DNA of 64,000 bases from Bog-756 sp052326605 (GTDB taxonomy: Bacteria; Actinomycetota; Acidimicrobiia; Acidimicrobiales; RAAP-2): positions 1 to 64,000 of the forward strand of contig JBKQMB010000044.1 in assembly GCA_052326605.1 (NCBI GenBank). Direction: 5' to 3'. Below the pieces are notes generated by a model. The model saw nothing but the letters and a program-made list of their open reading frames with translations, was not told the DNA's origin and ran no database searches. The translations under genes were made by a program, and so were the position numbers. Each line of letters opens with the position of its first letter. The first letter of the stretch is position 1. Below, one piece after another: positions 17,264 through 25,037 of this stretch.

Positions 17264-18558
17264 GGCCGGCGGCGCCTGCTGCTCGGGCTCCCGGTGAACT
17301 CGGGCTGGTCGCGGTACCAGACGAAGGACAGCTCGGCGATCTCGACCAGGTCGCCGTCCTTGGCCCCGGCGCGGGCCAGGGCCCGGTCCACGCCGAGGCG
17401 CCGCAGACGGCCCTGGATGTAGTCGGCAGCCTCGTCGGAGGTCACGTCGTTGAGGGCGACCGCCCGCTCGGCCACCTTCCCCACCACCCGGAAGACACCG
17501 TCGCCGATCCGGTCGACGGAAAACCCCTCGGGCAGGGGCCGGTGGATGACGATGGTCCCGTCAGCCTCCGGCTCGGTCGAGCGGGCCTCGGACACCAGAG
17601 TGGCCAGGCGGCCGACCAGGAGACCGATGCCCAACCCGGTCACCGCCGAGATGACAAGGTCCGGGACCAGGCCGTCGTAGGTGCCCACGGACGTGTCGAC
17701 CATGTCGGCCTTGGAGCCGACCACCAGGCGCGGGCGGTCGAGCAGTTCCGGCTGGTACCGGCCCAGCTCGTCCAGGAGGACCCGGTGCTGATCGGCCGGC
17801 GAGACCCCGGTGACCGGATCGAGCTCGACCAGCACCACCAGCACCCGCGAGCGGGTGATGTGGCGCAGGAACCGGTGCCCGAGACCCTTTCCCTCTGCCG
17901 CGCCCTCCACCAGCCCGGGAATGTCGGCCACCGTGAAGTCCGAGTCGTCGGCCCGGACGACCCCGAGGTGGGGCTCCAGGGTCGTGAACGGATAGTCGGC
18001 GATCTTGGGCTTGGCCGCAGAGATGCGCGAGATGAGCGTGCTCTTGCCCACGTTGGGGAACCCGACCAGGGCCACGTCGGCCACCAGGGCCAGTTCGAGC
18101 TCGTACCACTCCTCGTGGCCCTTCTCGCCCTGTTCGGCGAAGGCCGGGGCGCGCCGGTTGTTGGAGAGGAAGCTGGCATTGCCCCTGCCGCCGCGTCCAC
18201 CCTCGCCGGCCAGCCATCGGTCCCCGGGATTGACCAGGTCGGCCAGGACGGTGCCATCGTGGCGCCTGGCCCGGGTGCCCACCGGGACGGGGACGTCGAG
18301 GTCGGCGCCCCGTGCCCCGTGTTTCTTCTTGCCGCCCCCGTGGCCGCCGTCGCCGCCCCGTCGGTGGGGATGGTCACGGAAGCCCAACAGGGAGGACTGG
18401 TTGGTGGTGGCCACCAGCCATACGTTGCCCCCGCGGCCGCCATCCCCGCCGTCGGGGCCCCCCTTGTCCACATGGGCCTCGCGGCGAAACGCGACCGCGC
18501 CCGCTCCCCCGTCGCCGGCCTTCACGTGCAGCTGTGCCTCGTCGACGAAGCCGGACAT
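17260..18558 (-). CDS. obgE: Obg family GTPase
   Basis: 432 residues. N-terminal Gly-rich Obg fold (FVDEAQLHVKAGDGG ... GGPDGGDGGRGGNVW), a central GTPase with G1 GFPNVGKSTLI, G3 DIPGLVEGA and KADM-type G4 in VGSKADM, and a C-terminal OCT domain ending VWYRDQPEF. It is a ribosome-assembly and stress GTPase. Placement directly downstream of the L21/L27 genes is conserved, although here a tyrosine-phosphatase-like gene is inserted between rpmA and obgE. Confidence 0.97.
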   Translation of the reverse strand: MSGFVDEAQLHVKAGDGGAGAVAFRREAHVDKGGPDGGDGGRGGNVWLVATTNQSSLLGFRDHPHRRGGDGGHGGGKKKHGARGADLDVPVPVGTRARRHDGTVLADLVNPGDRWLAGEGGRGGRGNASFLSNNRRAPAFAEQGEKGHEEWYELELALVADVALVGFPNVGKSTLISRISAAKPKIADYPFTTLEPHLGVVRADDSDFTVADIPGLVEGAAEGKGLGHRFLRHITRSRVLVVLVELDPVTGVSPADQHRVLLDELGRYQPELLDRPRLVVGSKADMVDTSVGTYDGLVPDLVISAVTGLGIGLLVGRLATLVSEARSTEPEADGTIVIHRPLPEGFSVDRIGDGVFRVVGKVAERAVALNDVTSDEAADYIQGRLRRLGVDRALARAGAKDGDLVEIAELSFVWYRDQPEFTGSPSSRRRRP

Positions 18559-18610
18559 GGGTCGATCCTACCGATCGATCGTCATGGTCCCGGGAATCGA
18601 CCCGATGGCC

Positions 18611-19354
18611 TCAGACCTCCACGAGGACGGTGTGCTCCAGCCGACCGACCGCCTCGGTCACCCCGAGAGCCTCGGCCAGCGCCTCATAGGTGCCGTACTC
18701 CGCCCGGAGGGCGTCGAGGAACTCCTCCATCGTCTCGGGCACCACATGGAGGATCGCCGGAGCGAACTGCTCCACGGCCTCGACCGAGTCGGGGTACTCC
18801 GCCTTCAGCCGGTCGAGGAGGCGCTCCATGGCCAGAGCGCTGAGCGCGTAGTCTTCGACGATCGTCTCGTCGGGGACGCCCAGGAAGGCGAGCACCAGGG
18901 CGGAGAGCACCCCGGTCCGGTCCTTCCCGGCGCTGCAGTGGACGACCGCCGGCAGCGAGTCGGCCGAGGCCAGGACCTCGATGGCCCGGGTCAGGGCCGC
19001 ACCACCCCGCGCCACCATCTGTGCGTACCGCGAAGCCACATAGGAGGCCTCCCGCCACTCCGGAAGCTCCTCGGTGGAGGGGAGGACGTCGGTCAGGGGA
19101 AGGTCGAAGTAGCGAACCGGCACCATGTCGACCGGGAACCGGCCGCGTTGGTCCGCCTCGTCGACGGTCCGCAGGTCGATCACCGTGGCCAGTCCCAGGC
19201 CCACCAGCTGGTGGCGATCGGCCGGGGTCAGCTTGTTGAGCCCGTCGGCCCGGAACAGGCGCCGCCAGCCGATCTGGCGCCCGTCGACGGTCCGGTACCC
19301 GCCGAGGTCGCGGAAGTTGACGCATCCCTCGAAGTCGAGGGTCCGGCTGGGCAA
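18611..19354 (-). CDS. Tyrosine/serine protein phosphatase-like protein
   Basis: 247 residues of the Tyr_phosphatase3 type. Features are the opening NFRDLGGYRT, RLFRADGL, a conserved VIDLRTVDEAD, and the phosphatase loop VVHCSAGKDRTGV with Cys nucleophile and Arg. This matches secreted-style lipid/protein phosphatases such as mycobacterial PtpB, but no signal peptide is seen. The start is uncertain: TTG 19354 lies 10 bp after the rpmA stop, and the longer frame would overlap rpmA. Its insertion between rpmA and obgE breaks the usual L21-L27-Obg order. Confidence 0.85.
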   Translation of the reverse strand: MPSRTLDFEGCVNFRDLGGYRTVDGRQIGWRRLFRADGLNKLTPADRHQLVGLGLATVIDLRTVDEADQRGRFPVDMVPVRYFDLPLTDVLPSTEELPEWREASYVASRYAQMVARGGAALTRAIEVLASADSLPAVVHCSAGKDRTGVLSALVLAFLGVPDETIVEDYALSALAMERLLDRLKAEYPDSVEAVEQFAPAILHVVPETMEEFLDALRAEYGTYEALAEALGVTEAVGRLEHTVLVEV

Positions 19355-19364
19355 CGGGTGAGAC

Positions 19365-19619
19365 TCAGTCGCCGGCGACGACGTCGACCAGCTTGCGCCC
19401 CTTGCGACTGGTGAAGTGCACCGTGCCATCGGCCAGGGCGAAGAGCGTGTCGTCGCCGCCGAGGCCCACGTTGTGACCGGGGTGGAACTTGGTGCCCCGC
19501 TGGCGGACGATGATCGCCCCGGCGCGCACCGTGGTGCCGCCGAAGGTTTTCACCCCCAGGCGCTGGGCGTTCGAATCGCGTCCGTTGCGGGTGGAGCCGC
19601 CACCCTTGGTCTTGGACAT
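19365..19619 (-). CDS. rpmA: 50S ribosomal protein L27
   Basis: 84-residue L27. The N-terminus is MSKTKGGGSTRNGRDSN followed by KTFGG and GAIIVRQRGTKFHPG, all L27 signatures. The N-terminal tail reaches the peptidyl-transferase centre; the usual AHKKGGGS start is changed to SKTKGGGS here. It follows rplU after 138 bp. Confidence 0.97.
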   Translation of the reverse strand: MSKTKGGGSTRNGRDSNAQRLGVKTFGGTTVRAGAIIVRQRGTKFHPGHNVGLGGDDTLFALADGTVHFTSRKGRKLVDVVAGD

Positions 19620-19757
19620 TCCGACTACTCCTTGTGCTCTACCGTGCCAGGGGACTCTGGCGATACGGTGCGTTTGACTCGTGCGGGCCGGTCGCGGGTG
19701 CGGCGCCCACCTTTCGGACCGGGGACCGGCCGGGACCGGACCCGTGGTCGTGCCGGC

Positions 19758-20072
19758 TCAGCCTGCGGCGCTGATGCCCGTGATGGCGATGGTCGAGTAC
19801 CGCTGGCGGTGGCCCCACCGGGTGCTCTGGTTCGACTTGCTCTTGTAGGTGAAGCCCCTGATCTTCGGCCCGAGCTCCTCCCCCACCACCGTGGCGGTGA
19901 CGGTCGAGCCGGCCAACTGTTCCGGTGTGGCCAACACGGTGTCACCGTCCACCACCAGGACCGGGGAGAAGGTGACCTCGGTCCCGGTGCCCTCCCCGAG
20001 CAGTTCCACGCGGAGCTCCTGGCCCTCGGCCACTCGCTCCTGCTTGCCTCCGGTCTTGATCACGGCGTACAT
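19758..20072 (-). CDS. rplU: 50S ribosomal protein L21
   Basis: 104 residues, typical length. Starts MYAVIKTGGKQERVAEGQ and contains GPKIRGFTYKSKSNQSTRWGHRQRY, the 23S-binding loop (shown in parts: GHRQRYSTIAITGI). It begins 13 bp after the RNase E/G stop, so rng-rplU-rpmA form one transcription unit, as in Streptomyces. Confidence 0.97.
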   Translation of the reverse strand: MYAVIKTGGKQERVAEGQELRVELLGEGTGTEVTFSPVLVVDGDTVLATPEQLAGSTVTATVVGEELGPKIRGFTYKSKSNQSTRWGHRQRYSTIAITGISAAG

Positions 20073-20084
20073 AGGGATACGAGT

Positions 20085-22043
20085 CTACAGCTCCGGGTCG
20101 CCGAAGACTATTCCACGCCCCTGGCACACCTCGCAGGTGGTGGACATCGACTCGATGAGGCCCTCCGACACCCTCTTCCGGGTCATCTCCACCAAGCCGA
20201 GCTCCGAGATGTCGAAGACCTGGGTACGGGTCTTGTCCCTGGCCAGGGCGGCCCGCAGGGCGCTCCCCACCTTGTCGCGGTTCTCTCGGATCTCCATGTC
20301 GATGAAGTCGATCACGATGATCCCCCCGATGTCCCGAAGCCGCAGTTGGCGGGCCACCTCCTCCGCCGCCTCCAGGTTGTTCCGGTAGACCGTCTCCTCC
20401 AGGTTGGTGGTACCCACGTTCTTGCCGGTGTTCACGTCGATCACGGTGAGGGCCTCGGTGCGGTCGATCACCAGGGAACCGCCCGAGGGCAGGTAGACCT
20501 TGCGGTCGAGCGCCTTGTGGAGCTGCTCGTGCACGTGGAACCGCTCGAAGACCGGAAGCGCCTCGACCTCGGGGTCGAAGTACTCCACCCGGTCGGCCAG
20601 CTCGGGGTTGACCGCGCCGACGTACTCCCGAACCTGCTCGTAGAGTGCCCGGTCGTCGATGACCACCGCCCGGTACTCACGGTTCAGCTCTTCGCGGATG
20701 ACCCGGACGGCAATGGCCGGTTCACGGTAGAGGAGGGCGGGACCGTGTCCCTTGAGGGAGTCGGCGGCGATCGCCTCCCACTGGCCCACCAGGCGCTCGA
20801 CGTCGTGCTCCAGCTCCTCAGCGCTGGCCCCTGCCGCAGCCGTCCGGACGATCACCCCGTGCCCTGGGGGACGGATGGCATCGACGATCCTGCGCAACCG
20901 CTTGCGCTCGGCGTCCTCGAGCCGCTTGGAGATGCCGTAGGCGCTGCTGTTGGGGACCAGGACCACGAAGCGACCGGGGAGGGAGACCTCCTGGGTGAGT
21001 CGTGCCCCCTTGGCGCCGATCGGGTTCTTGGTGACCTGGCACAGGATGGTCTGCCCGGGTCGGAGCAGCTGCTCGATCCTCGGTTGGCCCGAGGCGTTGG
21101 CGGACTCGATGTCGTCGACGTCGTAGCGGACGTCACCGTGGTAGAGCACGGCGTTCTTGGGTGTGCCGATGTCGATGAAGGCGGCCTCCATGCCCGGCAG
21201 GACGTTCTGGACCCGCCCCCGGTAGATGTTGCCGTCGATCTGGGTGGCGTCGTCGGAGGCCCGCGAGATGTAGTGCTCGACCAGCGTGCGGCCTTCGAGC
21301 AGCGCGATCTGGGTCATCTCGGGCCGCACATGCACGCAGATCATGTAGCGGCCCACGGCCTTGCCCCGGCGCTCGCGGCCCCCGCGGCGGCCCTCGGCCC
21401 GGGTGCCTGCCTCCGGTCGCGGCGTTCCACCCGGAGCCGCCCGTCCCGGAGCGTTCGCGCCCTTGGGCGGAGAGGTGCCTGCTGCCCTGGTGCTGCCGCC
21501 CCCTCTCCCTTCGGCTCCCCCACCTGTGCCGGCCGCGGAGGCACGCCCGTTGTCCGGTGCCGGGCGTTGGCGGGTCCGCGTGCCGCCACCGTTGCCGCTG
21601 GTCGATTCGGCCGTCACGCCGGCCACCGTGGGCCGGGCCGGGCGGCTGTCACCGATCTTGGGCCGCTCTGCGGCTACCGGCGACGGTGCGTCCGGCGTCT
21701 GGGGCACAGCCGCGGTCGGTGCCGCTGCCGGGGACTCCGGGGCGACGGCGACCGCCGCGCCCTCGGGGCCCTCCTCTCCGGGGGTTTGGCCCTGGGCCCC
21801 GGGAGTACCCGACCTGCCGCGTCCTCGTCCGCCCCGCGATCCGCGGCGCCGGCGACTCTGGCCGCCGGGTCCGCCGCCCTGGTCCCCGGGCCCCTGCCCG
21901 CCGCTCGGCGGGGTCGGGCCGCTACCGGCCGTTCCCTCCCCGGTCGTTGCGCTCTTCTGTGACGGGGTCTGCCGGGACGCCGCGGTCGACGACCCTGGCT
22001 CTCCGGGGACCCCCACCGGCTGACCGGCTGTTCCATCTGGCAT
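20085..22043 (-). CDS. rng: Ribonuclease E/G family protein
   Basis: 652 residues. The first 250 are disordered Pro/Gly/Arg-rich sequence, then the S1 domain starts at YMICVHVRPEMTQIALLEGR, followed by the DNase I-like catalytic core with LVIDRTEALTVIDVNTGKN and GGIIVIDFIDMEIRENRDK (metal-binding Asp residues) and the Zn-link type CEVCQGRG near the end. It processes rRNA and mRNA. ATG 22043 is chosen for its GGAAGG ribosome site seven bases upstream; an in-frame TTG at 22058 is less likely. The protein ends soon after CEVC, with no C-terminal scaffold; the disordered scaffold is N-terminal instead. Confidence 0.94.
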   Translation of the reverse strand: MPDGTAGQPVGVPGEPGSSTAASRQTPSQKSATTGEGTAGSGPTPPSGGQGPGDQGGGPGGQSRRRRGSRGGRGRGRSGTPGAQGQTPGEEGPEGAAVAVAPESPAAAPTAAVPQTPDAPSPVAAERPKIGDSRPARPTVAGVTAESTSGNGGGTRTRQRPAPDNGRASAAGTGGGAEGRGGGSTRAAGTSPPKGANAPGRAAPGGTPRPEAGTRAEGRRGGRERRGKAVGRYMICVHVRPEMTQIALLEGRTLVEHYISRASDDATQIDGNIYRGRVQNVLPGMEAAFIDIGTPKNAVLYHGDVRYDVDDIESANASGQPRIEQLLRPGQTILCQVTKNPIGAKGARLTQEVSLPGRFVVLVPNSSAYGISKRLEDAERKRLRRIVDAIRPPGHGVIVRTAAAGASAEELEHDVERLVGQWEAIAADSLKGHGPALLYREPAIAVRVIREELNREYRAVVIDDRALYEQVREYVGAVNPELADRVEYFDPEVEALPVFERFHVHEQLHKALDRKVYLPSGGSLVIDRTEALTVIDVNTGKNVGTTNLEETVYRNNLEAAEEVARQLRLRDIGGIIVIDFIDMEIRENRDKVGSALRAALARDKTRTQVFDISELGLVEMTRKRVSEGLIESMSTTCEVCQGRGIVFGDPEL

Positions 22044-22064
22044 CGAATTCCCTTCCAAGACTGC

Positions 22065-22892
22065 TCAAGACGCACGCTCCAGGGCGTGCACGGCGCGGTG
22101 GGTCTCCGCCGGGATCCCCCGTGGTCGGAGGGGCTCCTCACGGATGCCGTCGCGCTCGATCCACTGTTGTGTCCTACAAGCCCGGTCAAGGACCGGGATT
22201 CCCACTGACCTGTCACCGTCGGCGGCCTGCCCCTCCAACGGCCGAAACGAAGGGCCCCCCGAGACTGCGATCAATCCACGCACCAACTCGACGGGGCGGA
22301 CCCCACGGGGCTGGGTGGCCAGCTCGGCCACCACCCCCACCGAACAGCCGGTGTCGTCCCGACGACCGGCCACCACCGCCCGGTCGTCGGAGACGGCCAG
22401 AGCCAGTACCGAGGGCCGGAGGTCGTCGTGCTCCTGGCGGCCCTTCCGCTCCCGCACGATCGGAACCGAGGGTGCGGAGAGGAGGGACTCCACCTGGTGG
22501 CGCAGCTCCTCCTTCGAGACACCGGTGAAGCGCATGGTCCACGAGCACGACGTCACCAGCTGCTGCAGGGAGCCGGGGCCCTTCTCCACCGGCACCGCCT
22601 CTTCGACGTCGATGCCCTCGGGCAGAAGCGGGGTGAGCAGGGCCGGCAGTGACGCCGCCTCGATGCCCGCCGCCCTGGCCGCGTCGAGGGCCACGTCGAC
22701 GTACTCGGCCAGCGACTCGCACCCGGTGGGCAGGGCCAGGCCGAAGCTGAGCTGGGGCCGGGGCGAGAACCCCTCGGTGTAGGCCAGCGGAAGCTCCGCC
22801 CGACGGAGGGCCCGTTCCCACATGCGGGCGACGTCCCGTTGGCTGGTGAAGCGGATCTTGCCGAGTTTGGCGAAACGGAAACGAATGCGCAT
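22065..22892 (-). CDS. TIGR03936/DUF2344 family radical-SAM-associated protein
   Basis: 275 residues. N-terminus MRIRFRFAKLGKIRFTSQRD, then RRAELPLAYTEGFSPRPQLS and GLALPTGCESLAEYVDV, characteristic of DUF2344. The family is always next to, or fused to, the TIGR03960 radical SAM protein, which here ends one base before this ATG. The joint function is unknown; a role in tRNA or cofactor modification has been suggested by context only. The true start is the ATG at 22892; longer frames run inside the radical SAM gene. Confidence 0.9.
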   Translation of the reverse strand: MRIRFRFAKLGKIRFTSQRDVARMWERALRRAELPLAYTEGFSPRPQLSFGLALPTGCESLAEYVDVALDAARAAGIEAASLPALLTPLLPEGIDVEEAVPVEKGPGSLQQLVTSCSWTMRFTGVSKEELRHQVESLLSAPSVPIVRERKGRQEHDDLRPSVLALAVSDDRAVVAGRRDDTGCSVGVVAELATQPRGVRPVELVRGLIAVSGGPSFRPLEGQAADGDRSVGIPVLDRACRTQQWIERDGIREEPLRPRGIPAETHRAVHALERAS

Positions 22893-22893
22893 C

Positions 22894-24981
22894 TCAGCCT
22901 CTCCCCTCTCCGACCCGCACGGCCTCATGCTCCTCCGGCCCGGGGGCCGAAACGGCGCCGGACGGCACCGTGGTGAGGAATCGTACCGGCACCTGACCTC
23001 CGGTCGAGAGATCCTGACCGGTTCCCTGGCTGCCGCCTGCCGGAGGCACCGCCGAGGCCACCACGTGCTCGACCCCGAAACCGGTGCACGCCCCGCAGTC
23101 GTAGCAGGGGGTCCACCGACAGTCCTCCAGGCCGTGGTTGGCCAGTGCATCGAGCCAGTCCTGCCACAGGAAGTCGCGGTGCAGGCCGGCGGAGAGGTGG
23201 TCCCAGGGCAGCACCTCGCCCTCGGTCCGGTGGCGGTACACGGTGCCCTCGAGGGACATCCCGTGCGCGGCCAGGGCATCGGTCCACAGCCGCAGGTCGA
23301 AGTGCTCGGACCACTCCTGGAAGGTCCCGCCGTTGCGCCACACCTGCTCGATGACCGCCCCCATCCGGCGGTCGCCACGGCTGACGATGCCCTCGGCCGC
23401 CGTGGCCCTGGGGTCGTGCCACCGGATGGTCAGACCCCGCACCGGGCGGGCGGCATCGCGCAGCAGGTGGATCTTGCGGGTCAGCTCCTCGATCGTGTTC
23501 TGCCCGAACCACTGGAACGGGGTCTGGACCTTGGGGACGAAACCGCCGACCGAGGCGGTGACCGTGACCCCCTTGTGGTACCGGCGGCCGATGGCCACGC
23601 ACTGCTTGGCCAGCGCCACGATGCCCAGGGTGTCCTCGTCGGTCTCGGTGGGCAGCCCGATCAGGAAGTAGAGCTTGACCCGCTTCCACCCCTGGCTGAA
23701 GGCGGCGTCGACCGCGGCGTAGAGATCCTCTTCGCGGATCAGCTTGTTGATCACCTGGCGCATCCGCCAGGTACCGCCCTCGGGGGCGAAGGTGAGTCCT
23801 GTCCGCCTCACCCGCTGGATCTGGGCGGCGGTGCCCACGGTGAATGCGTCCACCCGCAGGCTGGGAAGGCTGACCGACACCTGTCCCGAGCAGGACGGGT
23901 CGTCGATGATCGAGGTCACCGTCTCCTCGATGCCCGAGTAGTCGGCACTGGACAGCGAGGTCAGGGCCACGTCGTCGTAGCCGGTCCGGGCCAGGCCGGC
24001 CTGCACCATGGTGCGGACCTGCTCGGCCGGCCGCTCGCGCACCGGGCGGGTGATCATCCCGGCCTGGCAGAATCTGCACCCGCGGGTGCACCCGCGGAAC
24101 AGCTCGACGTTCAGACGGTCGTGCACCACCTCGATGAGCGGCACCAGCTGCTGCCTCGGGTACGGCCACTGGCCCAGGTCGGCGATGGTGCGCTTCTCCA
24201 CCCGTGCGGGGGTCTCGGCGAAGCGGGGGTTGGTGGCCGAAAGGCTGCCCGGCCCGACAGGGGCCGACGGGGTCGTCGATCCCCCCGATCCGGACTCTGC
24301 CGGCGCTGGTCCGTAGTGGGCCTCGTAGCACGCCGGCACGTAGACTCCGGGGACCCGTGACAGGGCACGCAGCAGCGACTCCCTCGACCGGAGCCCGGCC
24401 GGGTGGTCGGAGGAGTGCCGCCCCTTCGAGCGGTGCTCGGCCACGACCTCGTTGATCTCGCCGACCACTTCCTCCCCGTCGCCCAGCACGAAGCAGTCCA
24501 CGAAGTCGGACAGGGGCTCGGGGTTGAACGCGCAGTGACCGCCGGCCAGCACGATCGGGTCGTCCGCCGTGCGGTCCGAACCGTGGAGGGGCACCGCGGC
24601 CAGGTCGATCAGGTTGAGGACGTTGGTGTACACCAGCTCGGCCGACAGGTTGAAGGCCAGGATGTCGAAGGCGCGAACCGGGAGGTGGTTCTCGAGCGAG
24701 AAGAGCGGCACCTCGGCGGCACGCATGGCCGCCTCCATGTCCACCCACGGGGCGTACGACCGCTCGGCTACCGCGTCGTCACGCTCGTTGAGGATCTCAT
24801 AGAGGATCTGCAGGCCCTGATTGGGCAGCCCGATCTCGTAGGTGTCGGGGTAGACGAGCAGCCACGACACCGCCTGGCGTCCATGCTCGGCCACCTGGGC
24901 GCCCAGCTCCCCGCCGATATACCGTGCCGGCTTCGTGACCTGGGCCAACAGCGGCTCAACCTGTGGCCAGAGGGACTCCAT
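22894..24981 (-). CDS. TIGR03960 family B12-binding radical SAM protein
   Basis: 695 residues. The N-terminal third resembles a B12-binding-like domain (SWLLVYPDTYEIGLPNQGLQ ... VPLFSLENHLPVRAFDILAF). The radical SAM cluster is CTRGCRFCQAGM (Cx3Cx2C) near residue 300, with further core blocks FAPEGGTWRMRQVINK and KLYFLIGLPTETDED. The C-terminus has an extra Cys group, CYDCGACTGFG, possibly a second Fe-S or metal site. It forms a strict pair with the DUF2344 gene. The reaction is not established for the family. Confidence 0.9.
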   Translation of the reverse strand: MESLWPQVEPLLAQVTKPARYIGGELGAQVAEHGRQAVSWLLVYPDTYEIGLPNQGLQILYEILNERDDAVAERSYAPWVDMEAAMRAAEVPLFSLENHLPVRAFDILAFNLSAELVYTNVLNLIDLAAVPLHGSDRTADDPIVLAGGHCAFNPEPLSDFVDCFVLGDGEEVVGEINEVVAEHRSKGRHSSDHPAGLRSRESLLRALSRVPGVYVPACYEAHYGPAPAESGSGGSTTPSAPVGPGSLSATNPRFAETPARVEKRTIADLGQWPYPRQQLVPLIEVVHDRLNVELFRGCTRGCRFCQAGMITRPVRERPAEQVRTMVQAGLARTGYDDVALTSLSSADYSGIEETVTSIIDDPSCSGQVSVSLPSLRVDAFTVGTAAQIQRVRRTGLTFAPEGGTWRMRQVINKLIREEDLYAAVDAAFSQGWKRVKLYFLIGLPTETDEDTLGIVALAKQCVAIGRRYHKGVTVTASVGGFVPKVQTPFQWFGQNTIEELTRKIHLLRDAARPVRGLTIRWHDPRATAAEGIVSRGDRRMGAVIEQVWRNGGTFQEWSEHFDLRLWTDALAAHGMSLEGTVYRHRTEGEVLPWDHLSAGLHRDFLWQDWLDALANHGLEDCRWTPCYDCGACTGFGVEHVVASAVPPAGGSQGTGQDLSTGGQVPVRFLTTVPSGAVSAPGPEEHEAVRVGEGRG

Positions 24982-25037
24982 CTCCCCTTCATCCTAGGCG
25001 GGCCGTCGGGGGGATCGGGACCGGCCCGCTCCCGGGC

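Noticed and set aside
19416..21962. 848-codon + strand open frame opposite rpmA-rplU-rng
   Set aside because: Its residues are His/Gly/Pro-biased and match no family; it mirrors three well-identified genes on the - strand. Typical shadow frame in very GC-rich DNA.
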